Part shown: positions 35,834-45,198 of the stretch, one piece after another
Layout: each line of letters starts with the position of its first letter
How positions within the stretch are numbered: the stretch's first letter is position 1
Source: Bacteriovoracaceae bacterium UBA6153
GTDB taxonomy: Bacteria; Bdellovibrionota; Bacteriovoracia; Bacteriovoracales; Bacteriovoracaceae
Direction of reading: 5' to 3'
Length of the DNA: 64,000 nucleotides
Assembly (NCBI GenBank): GCA_002428265.1
Contig: DIUR01000012.1
Location: 248,001 to 312,000, forward strand
Made by a program: the position numbers and the translations under genes
Notes under the pieces: model-generated
What the model was told of the DNA's origin: nothing
The model's database searches: none
What the model saw: the letters and a program-made list of their open reading frames with translations, nothing else

Positions 35834-36189
35834 TGGATAATTTAGAGCTAAGAATTTCTAAATTTTTAAGAGCAGGTGTCATCACTGCTGGAATATTTTT
35901 ATTTATAGGATGGATGTCATTACTTTTTGCTAATGGATCATCATTTACAACTTTTCAAACCTACCACGCAATCCCTCTTTCAGAGTCTCTAGGCGCGGCA
36001 CTAGATGCCCGTTCATGGACTATCTTGATAGCTTATGCAGGATTAATTATCCTGATCAGCTTACCAATTTTGCGAGTTATGCTAACAGCACTAATCTTTA
36101 TTAAGCAAAAGGAATACCTGCTTGCAGGAATCGCGGCCTTCGTTTTAATCACTTTAATTTTAAGCTTTACTCTTGGAATTGAACTTTAA
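35833..36189 (+). CDS. DUF1634 family membrane protein
   Basis: 118 residues with three hydrophobic helices; DUF1634 proteins accompany TauE/SafE transporters in many genomes and may be an accessory subunit. The SLGAALDARSW and LILISLPILRVMLT segments are typical. Coupled to the TauE gene by a one-base overlap. Confidence 0.82.
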   Translation: MDNLELRISKFLRAGVITAGIFLFIGWMSLLFANGSSFTTFQTYHAIPLSESLGAALDARSWTILIAYAGLIILISLPILRVMLTALIFIKQKEYLLAGIAAFVLITLILSFTLGIEL

Positions 36190-36494
36190 GAAGCTTTCTT
36201 AACTTTTTTGTATTCTTGAGCAAGATTAGTAACCAATTGCTCAGTTGCAAGTGTCACCAATAATTCAAATAATACATCAGGCTTAACTTTTAGAAGTTGA
36301 GACAGGTCATGAAGTTTCTTAACTGGTGGGCTAGAAACCCCTCTTTCCCAATCAGACACAAACTGAGGGCTCGTATAGCCTAAGCTATAAGCAAGATCAG
36401 CTTGAGAGTAACCTCTTTCAAGTCTCATTTTTTTGATGAAGAGACCTAAAGTCTCATGAACAATTTTTGCATTTTTTTTATTTTTTGTGCTCAT
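36186..36494 (-). CDS. Xre-family helix-turn-helix regulator
   Basis: 102 residues with a Cro/C1-type HTH: FIKKMRLERGYSQADLAYSLGYTSPQFVSDWERG. I start at ATG 36494; the upstream in-frame TTG at 36530 belongs to a TTGACA hexamer that sits 36 bases before the ATG, as a -35 box would for a leaderless transcript (no ribosome site is seen). The -10 is weak. Convergent with DUF1634 (4-base overlap), with a kinase gene 20 bases downstream. Confidence 0.85.
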   Translation of the reverse strand: MSTKNKKNAKIVHETLGLFIKKMRLERGYSQADLAYSLGYTSPQFVSDWERGVSSPPVKKLHDLSQLLKVKPDVLFELLVTLATEQLVTNLAQEYKKVKKAS

Positions 36495-36550
36495 GAAATT
36501 AATCTTTACCCTAAATGATTCTGTTGTCAATCAGTTGAATGAATCTGGAA

Positions 36551-38230
36551 TTAAATTAAAAATTTTGCCGTAAAAACTGCCCCGTTTCCGAGGGCACTCT
36601 CAATAAAAATACTTCCGCCATGCGCTTCCACAATCTGTTTAGAGATAAATAAACCCAACCCTAAACCCGACACGGCAGGATCGTCATTCACTCTTTCAAA
36701 GCGCTCAAATATTTTGTTTTGTTTATCAAACGCTATTCCCGGGCCATGATCTTTTACTTTTATCACTACAAAGTCGTCTTCTTTAAATACCTTAACCTCA
36801 ATGGGTTTCCCATCTCCGTATTTGATAGCGTTATTTATAAGATTGGTTGCAACCTGACTCAACCTTAAGGGATCAATTACTCCAATAATCGTATCTGAAT
36901 ATTCTAGGCTGACTTCTATTCCTAACCTATTTGCATCAGGCATCAGGTGTCCGACTGTTTCAGAAATAACATCTGTGATGTTAGTTTCGACTCTCTTGAT
37001 CTCGATCTTGCCTAATCTGATTTGCGCCAGATCCATAAGCACTTCCTGAAGGGTAGAAAGTTTTTTTATCAGGACGCTGGCCCGCTTTGTGGTTTTAGAA
37101 ATTTGCTCTAACTGAGGATTATCGCTTTCTTTGGCAGATGCTTTTTCAATCAAATAAATTTGCATCTTTAGGGCAGTTAATGGAGTGCGGATTTCATGTG
37201 AAGCAATGGATAAAAAATCATCTCGCATCTTAATAGCATTTCTCGCTTCATCGTAAAGTAAACTATTTTGATTGGCGATTTTTACTAACTCCACAGTTCT
37301 TTCATGGACTTTATGCTCAAGCTCTTTATGAGAATTAATTAAGTCATTATAAGATTTTTGAAGCATATCACCCATCCTGTTAACAGATTGGGTAAGCAAA
37401 CCAATTTCATCACCTGAACTTACTGCAAGTCTTCTTTGAAAATTACCAACTCCAAATTCCTCGGATATTTTGTTTAACTCCGTCAGACCTCTAGATAAAG
37501 ACCTACTAGTAAAAAAAGTAAGCGTGAGTCCGACACTTTCAATCGTCACAACCAGAATAAAAAGAACCATGAAAACAATTCTTTCCATCCATCTTGAGCC
37601 TTCACCTAAAACCCTAGAGAACGTCTCTTCAACTTTAGTAAGTGCATGATTAATTTCAATGACTTTATTTTGTAGATTATGCATCTGCTGCAGATCTTTA
37701 TCTTTCATCATGTTGAGCGCATGGTATTTGAATGCCACTTCTCTTAGCTCTAATAATAAAGCATCACCCTCGGTCCATGCTTTAACGGCTTCTTCAATAT
37801 AACTCACCCAATAAAAACGGCTCAAGAGTTTTACAACCGGGACAACATCTTCTGGATGAACATGCCCTTGAATAAATCCTGCATGAACTATTTTCATATC
37901 AGGATCTGGCTTCATCAATTCAGTACGGGCCATCCTGTCTCCGTCGGGAATTTTTAATGACTCATAGAATGCATGATAATCTTCTTCTTTATTATTCATT
38001 GCATATCGTTGAAAATGATAGACAGCATTTTTTTGTGCTTTAGACCAGCTTGCTTCTCCACCAACAAATGCCCGGACAGCAGAGAGATTGCCCATAGCAA
38101 ATCTTAAGGTTAAGAGTTCAATGATAATGAGACCGGCCATAAAGCCCACGACAAAGTACAGCTTTGCTGAGATGGAAATGTTATTCCAGAAATTGAAAAC
38201 CGATTTATGTTTTTTCCCTGACATAGACAT
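36551..38230 (-). CDS. Sensor histidine kinase
   Basis: 559 residues: membrane helix 25-47, periplasmic helical domain, second helix ~217-241, HAMP, coiled coil, HisKA with His345 (SIASHEIRTP) and HATPase with N (NLINNAIKYG), G1 (DHGPGIA) and G2 (GLGLGLFIS). The periplasmic domain (residues 50-215) is four-helix-like, as in chemosensory sensors. No response regulator adjoins it. Divergent from another orphan kinase (165-base gap). Confidence 0.93.
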   Translation of the reverse strand: MSMSGKKHKSVFNFWNNISISAKLYFVVGFMAGLIIIELLTLRFAMGNLSAVRAFVGGEASWSKAQKNAVYHFQRYAMNNKEEDYHAFYESLKIPDGDRMARTELMKPDPDMKIVHAGFIQGHVHPEDVVPVVKLLSRFYWVSYIEEAVKAWTEGDALLLELREVAFKYHALNMMKDKDLQQMHNLQNKVIEINHALTKVEETFSRVLGEGSRWMERIVFMVLFILVVTIESVGLTLTFFTSRSLSRGLTELNKISEEFGVGNFQRRLAVSSGDEIGLLTQSVNRMGDMLQKSYNDLINSHKELEHKVHERTVELVKIANQNSLLYDEARNAIKMRDDFLSIASHEIRTPLTALKMQIYLIEKASAKESDNPQLEQISKTTKRASVLIKKLSTLQEVLMDLAQIRLGKIEIKRVETNITDVISETVGHLMPDANRLGIEVSLEYSDTIIGVIDPLRLSQVATNLINNAIKYGDGKPIEVKVFKEDDFVVIKVKDHGPGIAFDKQNKIFERFERVNDDPAVSGLGLGLFISKQIVEAHGGSIFIESALGNGAVFTAKFLI

Positions 38231-38395
38231 AACTTCTCACATCACTAGTGGAAGTCATTTTATCCACAATTAGATAATTTTGTTTAGTTAATTATTTATT
38301 TTCTATAAAGCGCTATGAGTCTAAGGGTTTTCTTTTCCTTATAAAAACGACATTATCAATGAGTCCTAGAGTTTAAATTTAGGGTCTCACTTTCA

Positions 38396-40414
38396 ATGAC
38401 AAAACTATCAGGTAATACAAATTTAAAAGGCTTTTTATTGGCATTCATTCTGCCAATCATGGCGCTCTATATTCAAATGACATTGGAGAAGTACACCAAT
38501 AGCAGAGAGTGGTTATTTTTTTATCCTGCCATCTTTTTAACGGCCTGGTTTAGTGGAGCTCGCTTTGGTTATCTCGCCACTATTATATGCGCCATCTTAA
38601 CTATCTTTTTTATTATCCCTCCTGCTTACTCTTTTAAAATTATTACTGAAGCTTCATTAATTGAAATAAGTATTTTCTCATTTATGGGTTTTAGCACCAG
38701 CTTTATGATGGGCAAAATCTTTTCGCGAATGGCGCTGGCCTCTACTCACTCTGAAGAGCTTGAAAAATTCACAGAGTATCTTAACTCTGTTTTAGAAAAT
38801 ATACCCTTAATGGTTTTCATCAAAGATGCAAAAGACCTGCGCTTTACTCATTTTAATAAAGCTGGCGAAGATCTATTGGGATTTAAAAGATCAGAGCTTA
38901 TTGGAAGAAATGATCATGATTTTTTCCCTAAGGAGCAAGCTGATGCTTTTATCGCAAATGACCAAGACGTCATTAATGGCAAAAAAGTTTTAGACATTGA
39001 AGAAGAAGTTATTCAAACCAAAAATTTAGGAACAAGAGTTCTTCACACTAAAAAAATTCCGCTCTATGGAAAAGATGGCAATCCCCAGTATCTTCTAGGT
39101 GTTTCAGAAGATATAACTGATAAAAAGAAAGCCGCTGAAGAATTAATGAGAATGGTAAAAGAAGAAGCCGCTCTTAAGGAACGCGAGTTGGCAACAACTC
39201 GTGATATTTTTCTGGCAAAAGTCAGCACACTACTTTCAACTTCACTCGATTATCATGAAACGCTCACACTTCTTGCTAACACTTCAATAACCGCACTTGG
39301 TGAATGGTGTGCTGTTACAATGATTAATGACGATGGAGTTTTTGAAAGAGCTACTGGAGCTCATGTTGATAAAAGTAAATCTATCTATGTAGAAGAGTAT
39401 ATAAAAAATTATCCGCCAGACAGCAGAGTCTTCACTGTTTTAAATGATACTTCTTACTATAATTATCAAATCGAGGATGAACAGCTTCAGAAAATGGTCA
39501 AAGATGACAGACAGATGGAGCTACTAAAAATTCTTGGCGCCAACTCTAGTATGGTTGTTCCTATTAGGGCCCGTGGAAAAATTAGAGGCTCTCTTTCTTT
39601 AATTGCTGGTACTGAGAAACCAAACTTTACTCCTCAAGACCTGGCACTCGCGGAAGACCTTGGAAGAAGAGCTGGTATTGCTATTGAAAATGCACTTCTT
39701 TATAGTGCCGCCCAGTCTGCGATTAAAGCTCGAGATGAGTTTGTCTCCATTGCTTCTCATGAACTTAAGACCCCGATTACAAGTTTGAAAATGCAACTGC
39801 AGATGATGTTAAGGGCAATTGATCCAGTTAAAGGAAGCTCTACCCCCATTCCTAAAATGATTAAGTCATTGCAGAACTCAAGTAGCCAAGTCGACAGGCT
39901 TACGATGCTTATTGAAGATCTCTTGGATATAACAAGAATCCAAACCGGGAAGCTGACTTACAAATTTGAAAAGGTAGATATGTCTAAACTGGTGCAAGAG
40001 GTGCTAGAGCGTTTTTCAGAAGAGTTCAGATATGCCAATTACGTATTTCACTCTGACCTTGAAGAAAATGTGGTCGTTCTTTGCGATCGCTATAGAATTG
40101 AGCAAGTTGTTGCGAATCTTTTATCAAACGCCATTAAGTACGGTGCTAATAATCCGGTTTATATCTCTGTTAAAAATGGTAATGGCAAGGCCTATATCAT
40201 TGTTAAAGACAGTGGACTCGGAATCATTAAAGATATGCAGTCCAAAATTTTTGAAAGATTTGAAAGGGCCATCTCAAGCACGAATATCAGCGGTCTTGGT
40301 CTTGGCCTCTACATCACAAAGCAAATTGTTGATGCTCATCAAGGCTCAATTGAAGTTGAAAGTGAAATCACTAAGGGTTCAACCTTTAAGGTCTGTTTGC
40401 CTAATGGAATATAA
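38396..40414 (+). CDS. Sensor histidine kinase with DUF4118, PAS and GAF domains
   Basis: 672 residues: KdpD-like four-helix DUF4118 region (to ~105), PAS (~130-245, with LMVFIKDAKDLRF), GAF (~270-440), HisKA with His455 (SIASHELKTPITSLKM), and HATPase (NLLSNAIKYG, DSGLGI, GLGLGLYIT). Resembles kinases sensing small molecules or redox through PAS/GAF. Downstream FAD oxidoreductase and thioredoxin genes, 2 and 6 bases apart, suggest a redox-linked operon. No response regulator is encoded nearby. Confidence 0.93.
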   Translation: MTKLSGNTNLKGFLLAFILPIMALYIQMTLEKYTNSREWLFFYPAIFLTAWFSGARFGYLATIICAILTIFFIIPPAYSFKIITEASLIEISIFSFMGFSTSFMMGKIFSRMALASTHSEELEKFTEYLNSVLENIPLMVFIKDAKDLRFTHFNKAGEDLLGFKRSELIGRNDHDFFPKEQADAFIANDQDVINGKKVLDIEEEVIQTKNLGTRVLHTKKIPLYGKDGNPQYLLGVSEDITDKKKAAEELMRMVKEEAALKERELATTRDIFLAKVSTLLSTSLDYHETLTLLANTSITALGEWCAVTMINDDGVFERATGAHVDKSKSIYVEEYIKNYPPDSRVFTVLNDTSYYNYQIEDEQLQKMVKDDRQMELLKILGANSSMVVPIRARGKIRGSLSLIAGTEKPNFTPQDLALAEDLGRRAGIAIENALLYSAAQSAIKARDEFVSIASHELKTPITSLKMQLQMMLRAIDPVKGSSTPIPKMIKSLQNSSSQVDRLTMLIEDLLDITRIQTGKLTYKFEKVDMSKLVQEVLERFSEEFRYANYVFHSDLEENVVVLCDRYRIEQVVANLLSNAIKYGANNPVYISVKNGNGKAYIIVKDSGLGIIKDMQSKIFERFERAISSTNISGLGLGLYITKQIVDAHQGSIEVESEITKGSTFKVCLPNGI

Positions 40415-40416
40415 AA

Positions 40417-41622
40417 ATGGATTTGCATACATCTGAAAATTTCTGGCCTATTAAAAACGGTCTGATTCAGGATTTTCCTTCACTCCAAAAATCTTTAAAG
40501 ACAGATGTTCTCGTCATAGGAGCAGGCATATCAGGATCTTTGGTAGCAGACTCATTATGCAAGGCGGGATTTGAGGTGATCATTCTTGATCGCAGAGACT
40601 CTGCTCATGGAAGTACTGCGGCCAGCACGGCGCTACTTCAATATGAAATCGATACACCATTAAGAGACTTAATTAAAAAAGTCGGTACAGATCACGCTGT
40701 TAGAAGTTACAAGTTATGTCTTAAAGCAATTGATGATCTTCATAAGGTAAGTAAAAAATATCCAAGCTATAGTGATTTTACTAAAAAGCCCAGCTTTCAG
40801 TTCACCTCTTTTAAGTCTCAACTCAAAGATCACCAAGAAGAATTTCGCCTGAGAAAAATTCATAATATTTCCAGCACTCATTGGCTTGAGCCAAAAGATA
40901 TCAAAGAAAAATTTGGTTTTACTAAACACGGTGGAATTTTATCCAGAGATGGAGCAGAACTAGACCCCTTTAAGCTCACTCACCATTTAATTAAAACCCA
41001 CTGGAAAAAAAGCCTAAGGCTCTTTGATAATACGGAAGTCGTAGATATAAAACATCATAGAAATGGTGTCACTGTTACTGCAGACACAGGATACAAAGTT
41101 CAGGCAAAGAAATTAGTTATAGCTTGTGGTTATGAATCAGAGAAATATCTTCCTAAGAAAATTGAAATTCAAAAAACCACCTATGCAATAGTAAGTGAAG
41201 TGCTGGATGCTAAAAAGTTTTGGCATAAAAATGCGCTCATCTGGGAAACCGCAGATCCTTATATTTACCTGAGAACTACTTCCGATAATAGAATTTTAAT
41301 CGGCGGAAAAGACGATGATTTTTACAATCCTAAAAAGCGTGCTCTAAACCTTCCCATAAAAGTAAAGTCCCTTGAAAAAAGCTTTAAAGAGCTTTTCCCA
41401 AAGATACCTTTCAAGACTGACTATCAATGGGCAGGAACTTTTTGTGGAACTAAGGATGGTCTGCCATACATTGGTGCAATAAAAGAGCGACCTCATACTT
41501 ATTTCGCCCTAGGTTTCGGTGGAAACGGTATTACTTTCAGTGTAATTGCTGCTAAAATAATCACCGACCTTATTTCAGACAAAAAAAATGAAGATGTTAA
41601 TCTTTTCTCATTTAACAGGTAA
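40417..41622 (+). CDS. FAD-dependent (DAO-type) oxidoreductase
   Basis: 401 residues with FAD-binding VIGAGISGSLVADSL, the RRDSAHGSTAASTALLQ loop typical of DAO-fold enzymes, and C-terminal ALGFGGNGITFS. No Rieske centre or heme motif. Substrate not predictable (amine or amino acid oxidation likely). It sits between a PAS/GAF kinase and a thioredoxin gene; an operon of three is likely. Confidence 0.85.
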   Translation: MDLHTSENFWPIKNGLIQDFPSLQKSLKTDVLVIGAGISGSLVADSLCKAGFEVIILDRRDSAHGSTAASTALLQYEIDTPLRDLIKKVGTDHAVRSYKLCLKAIDDLHKVSKKYPSYSDFTKKPSFQFTSFKSQLKDHQEEFRLRKIHNISSTHWLEPKDIKEKFGFTKHGGILSRDGAELDPFKLTHHLIKTHWKKSLRLFDNTEVVDIKHHRNGVTVTADTGYKVQAKKLVIACGYESEKYLPKKIEIQKTTYAIVSEVLDAKKFWHKNALIWETADPYIYLRTTSDNRILIGGKDDDFYNPKKRALNLPIKVKSLEKSFKELFPKIPFKTDYQWAGTFCGTKDGLPYIGAIKERPHTYFALGFGGNGITFSVIAAKIITDLISDKKNEDVNLFSFNR

Positions 41623-41628
41623 AATACG

Positions 41629-41976
41629 ATGGGTTCAAAAATTGTCACTGCTTCCAACATCAATGAAATTTTGGACAAACATCAAATAGTCATTTTAGAT
41701 TTTTGGGCCAGCTGGTGTGAGCCCTGTAAAGTATTCGGTCCTATTTTTGATTCTGTTGCCAGAAAAAACCCTGATATCTTTTTTGGTAAAGTGAATACTG
41801 AAGTCGAGCTTGAGCTAGGTGCTGACTTCCAGGTTCGTTCAATCCCTACTCTTGTCATTCTAAAGGATAGAGAAATCATCCTTGATCAATCTGGCTCTCT
41901 TCCAGAGTACATGCTCACTAAAATTGTCAATGAAGCACGTAATATTGACGTCTCTAAGCTAGAATCAGAGGAATAG
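41629..41976 (+). CDS. Thioredoxin family protein
   Basis: 115 residues with DFWASWCEPCKVFGP (active Cys30 and Cys33; WCEPC instead of WCGPC) and SIPTLVIL with the cis-Pro. No signal peptide, hence cytosolic. The Glu in the active site will change its redox potential slightly. Third gene after the kinase and the FAD enzyme. Confidence 0.92.
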   Translation: MGSKIVTASNINEILDKHQIVILDFWASWCEPCKVFGPIFDSVARKNPDIFFGKVNTEVELELGADFQVRSIPTLVILKDREIILDQSGSLPEYMLTKIVNEARNIDVSKLESEE

Positions 41977-42063
41977 CCTGTGTAGTTCTTACACACCCTA
42001 ATTGACGTTAAAGTGTGCTTTTGAGAAATCTGGTGGCAATACAACACCAGGGGCAAAAAAGTT

Positions 42064-43272
42064 ATGAAAATTTTACTAACAGGGGTTTTGACATTATTGT
42101 CGATTACCGCACAAGCTTATCAAGGCGAAACAAGAATTGGCCTTTATAAAGATTCCGTTTTAGATACAGAAAAAGTCACTCACATCATTGTCATTGGTTC
42201 GGGAGTAAAAGAAGACTCTAATCAATTTTTTCAGTCAGGGGTAGCTCGTGCTGAAAAATACAAGCAATTAAATCCTGATCAACAAGTTGTGATCATGGGC
42301 TCTCCAGAAGTTAGAGGAACAGATGATGATAAAGTTTTTAACGACTTTAACGTTCCAGTCGTAAAATTTATCAATGATACATTCACTGCTGAAGTTTTTT
42401 TTGCTGAATTAAAACCATTCACTAAGATTGCTTCACTAGATTTTTATGGCCACTCTTCTCCATGGGCACTAAAACTTGGAAAGTCTGATGCCGCTTTAAC
42501 TCCTAGTGCATATGCTAAAAAACTTAAGGCCCTTAAGCCAAACTTTCTTCCATCTGCTTACATTACACTTAACGGTTGTAACAGTGGATTTTCTATCGCT
42601 CCAGACATGTCTAAATTTTTAGAACTTCCGGTTTCTGGATCATTGACTGGAACTCTTTTTGAAAGAATTGAATCAGATAACAAATGGTACAAAGAGTTTG
42701 ATTGGACTAAAGAAAACTACGTAACAACAAATGCAGCAAGCTTCAACGAAGAACTATCTTGCTCATTAGGCCTTTGTTGGAGAATGAAGCCATCTCAATA
42801 TAACTACTCTTCATACTGGGGACAATTTAAAGAAGGTGGATTAAACTTTTATAAATTTTTCTGTAACTTTGAAGACACTGAAGGAAAATGTGAAACTGCA
42901 ATGGCAAGATCCCTTCTTACTTTCCCATCAGTAAAAGTCATCAACGAAAAATCATCAGTAGAAGATTTCAAAGAAGTAGCTTTTGATTACCTTTGTTCAA
43001 CTTATAAAAATAAGAACAAGTTCAATGATTGTGTAAAAGGTATTAATGCTGCAATTGAGCGCGGTGACCTTGTATACCAAACTCAATCAGGAACAGAGCT
43101 TAACTGTACATTCAAAGGGTGTAATGCAACAGTTGCTTGTAAGGAAAAGAGATTTGGAAGTGGCCCTAAAGGTGGATCATGTGTACTAAACGTGAAAAAT
43201 CCAGGTCCTGCCACAAATGCTGCTCAGGAGATGGTTTCATTCTTAAAAGGTTTTAAAAATCTTAAAAAATAA
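42064..43272 (+). CDS. Secreted protein with caspase-like His/Cys dyad
   Basis: 402 residues with signal peptide (cut near AQA, residue 18). Hydrophobic strands end in a FYGHSS motif (His130) and, 42 residues later, LNGCNSG (Cys172). That is the order seen in clan CD cysteine peptidases, where a His after a strand is followed by a strand ending in Cys. The HG is HS here and the fold match is by eye. A cysteine-rich tail (CTFKGC, CK, CVL) follows. Ends at a strong terminator. Confidence 0.55.
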   Translation: MKILLTGVLTLLSITAQAYQGETRIGLYKDSVLDTEKVTHIIVIGSGVKEDSNQFFQSGVARAEKYKQLNPDQQVVIMGSPEVRGTDDDKVFNDFNVPVVKFINDTFTAEVFFAELKPFTKIASLDFYGHSSPWALKLGKSDAALTPSAYAKKLKALKPNFLPSAYITLNGCNSGFSIAPDMSKFLELPVSGSLTGTLFERIESDNKWYKEFDWTKENYVTTNAASFNEELSCSLGLCWRMKPSQYNYSSYWGQFKEGGLNFYKFFCNFEDTEGKCETAMARSLLTFPSVKVINEKSSVEDFKEVAFDYLCSTYKNKNKFNDCVKGINAAIERGDLVYQTQSGTELNCTFKGCNATVACKEKRFGSGPKGGSCVLNVKNPGPATNAAQEMVSFLKGFKNLKK

Positions 43273-43274
43273 TA

Positions 43275-43305
43275 AAAAAAGGGCCCGGTAAGGGCCCTTT
43301 TTTTT
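43275..43305. terminator. Rho-independent terminator (bidirectional)
   Basis: AAAAAAGGGCCC, a short loop, GGGCCCTTTTTT. It serves the caspase-like gene on the plus strand and, with the A-run on the other side, the LPP20-like gene from the minus strand. Confidence 0.9.
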
Positions 43306-43313
43306 GTCGTTTT

Positions 43314-44333
43314 TTAGTCTTGAATTAAGCCAGGAATTGCACTCTTAAGAGCGTCCATCACATTTAAGCTCATCTGTTTTGAAGCTGATGCCAATGCATC
43401 GTCTTCGCTCTCATCAGTTGAAAATCCTTGTACAGTAGCACCTTTATTTGTGCCAAGAACTCTTCCTGAAGTTATATCTTTAATGATAACTCCAAATTTA
43501 TAAACGATCGTATAACCAAGAGCAGATTTCGTCTTTCTTGGCTTCCCTGCTTCTTTAAACTGAATCTCAATTCCTGCTTTTGGTCTCACTCCACCCGACT
43601 GAACTGTAAAACCTTTTCCACCAATAACCGATTCAGCATCAAGAGCAACTTCGTCGTATTTAGGAAATTCTGGGATATAAAAAACGATACTGCGTTTAGC
43701 TTCATCGTACGTTTTATCAAGATCAACTTCTGCTGTTTTGAATTTTTCCCACCATGGTTGGCCATCTTTTTTAAGATAAGTTTTGTACATATCTGCTCGC
43801 AAAATCGCTGGCTCGTTTGCCTCAATTTCTTTTTTAGCGATATCATAGCGTCTTACAACTTCTACAAAATCTTTTTTCTTTTGAGCACTCATGACATCTT
43901 CAAGTTTCTTATCCAAAACTTTCATTGATCCAACAGCATCAGTATAGGCAGTGGCCACGTCGAAAGTGTAAGCCATACATGTTGTGTTGTTTGAGTCTTT
44001 AGCTTCTTTAAAAAATTTGATCCCGATAATTTTATCTACATTTGTAGAAACATTAACGATACCTTTATAAGCAGTCGATTTATCCGTCTCATCCAGAGTC
44101 ATTGATGTTTCAACATTAGACCGCAATTGTGAAACAATATCCTGGTAAGCACGTTGGCGGGCTTCGTCTTTGCCTGTCAGCTTATCCTTATTAGTACTAA
44201 GTCCAATTCCAAATATAGAGTTTGCAGAAGGAGTATATCCCTTCATCAGTTCGTCGCGGTCACAGTCGCCGGCCAAAACCTGGCCCGTGGCCATTACTAG
44301 TAAAAGAGTGCATAACTTTTTAGTCATCAACAT
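43314..44333 (-). CDS. LPP20-like secreted protein
   Basis: 339 residues from ATG 44333 (GAGGAA just upstream), signal peptide ending VLA. The N-terminal mature domain (GIGLSTNKDKL, ARQRAYQDIVSQL, then strands) follows the LPP20 pattern; a helical linker (150-230) and a second beta-rich domain (HIIK-like GYTIVYKFGVIIKD) come after. Probably a periplasmic or surface protein. It belongs with the LPP20, COG3014-like and LpoB-like lipoprotein genes nearby. Confidence 0.6.
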   Translation of the reverse strand: MLMTKKLCTLLLVMATGQVLAGDCDRDELMKGYTPSANSIFGIGLSTNKDKLTGKDEARQRAYQDIVSQLRSNVETSMTLDETDKSTAYKGIVNVSTNVDKIIGIKFFKEAKDSNNTTCMAYTFDVATAYTDAVGSMKVLDKKLEDVMSAQKKKDFVEVVRRYDIAKKEIEANEPAILRADMYKTYLKKDGQPWWEKFKTAEVDLDKTYDEAKRSIVFYIPEFPKYDEVALDAESVIGGKGFTVQSGGVRPKAGIEIQFKEAGKPRKTKSALGYTIVYKFGVIIKDITSGRVLGTNKGATVQGFSTDESEDDALASASKQMSLNVMDALKSAIPGLIQD

Positions 44334-44546
44334 ATTATTCCTCACCAATTATAGATCCACTAAAGCATAGTTTTCTTTCTAGAATACTTCAACAATTATG
44401 CAGAACATAAACCTTTGTAAGAAAAGGCCCTTGAATGATAGTTGATATGAATAGTCACACATCATGTAAATTTCTAGATTTGAGTTTATTTTTTTTATCT
44501 TTCATAGTTGAATATCCCTAGTGATTTTTTAAATAGGAGAAACTCA

Positions 44547-45155
44547 ATGAACTCGAAAGCCTTACTTTTGGCCGGACTTTTTGCATTAGCATCTTGTTCA
44601 TCAGCTCAAAAGAATTACGATGGTAAAGAACTACAACTGACTTCTTCAGGTGACTCTGAAAGACCATTCTGGACTATGGATGGTGGATATAAAATGGAAA
44701 AGCTAAGAGATCATTATAATGACGATGAAGATCAACCAAAGAACGCTTATTTCGTCACTCAAGCATCTGTTATGAAAGCTGATCTTGTTCCTAACTGCTA
44801 CAACATGGCAAGAACAAGAGCTTCTGCTGAAGTTTCTGAACAAGTAAGTGACGTTGTAAAACAGGCCGGAGCAATGGCCGTTACAAACAACAGCACTGAG
44901 TTCAACAAGATGATTGAAACTCAAAGTAAAAACATGATTGTTGGTGCTGAAATGATCGACAAAACATGGTTCAAAGTTGAAGGTGAAGAAACTAATCCAT
45001 ATAAGTGTTTTATCGTTCTCTCTGTTCCAAGAAAAAATCTTGATAAGCTTCAAGCAAACATGATGACTATGCTTGAAAAAGAAATGACAGGCGACCCTGG
45101 AATGATTAAACAGGTGAAAGAATCTGTTGAAAAAAGAATGCAAGAAAGTTTTTAA
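44547..45155 (+). CDS. LPP20-like lipoprotein
   Basis: 202 residues from ATG 44547 (AGGAG before it), lipobox ALASCSS. The mature domain has the LPP20 helix-strand pattern (NMARTRASAEVSEQVSDVV, then IDKTWFKVEG, YKCFIVLSVPR). In other bacteria such proteins sit in the outer membrane with LpoB/COG3014 genes. Ends at a bidirectional terminator shared with the COG3014-like gene. Confidence 0.7.
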   Translation: MNSKALLLAGLFALASCSSAQKNYDGKELQLTSSGDSERPFWTMDGGYKMEKLRDHYNDDEDQPKNAYFVTQASVMKADLVPNCYNMARTRASAEVSEQVSDVVKQAGAMAVTNNSTEFNKMIETQSKNMIVGAEMIDKTWFKVEGEETNPYKCFIVLSVPRKNLDKLQANMMTMLEKEMTGDPGMIKQVKESVEKRMQESF

Positions 45156-45162
45156 TTAATAA

Positions 45163-45194
45163 AAAAAGGCCTGCATCATCAAGCAGGCCTTTTT
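45163..45194. terminator. Bidirectional rho-independent terminator
   Basis: Stem AAAAAGGCCTGC / GCAGGCCTTTTT around ATCATCAA, between two convergent genes. Almost the same sequence recurs at 52158-52187. Confidence 0.9.
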
Positions 45195-45198
45195 ATTT

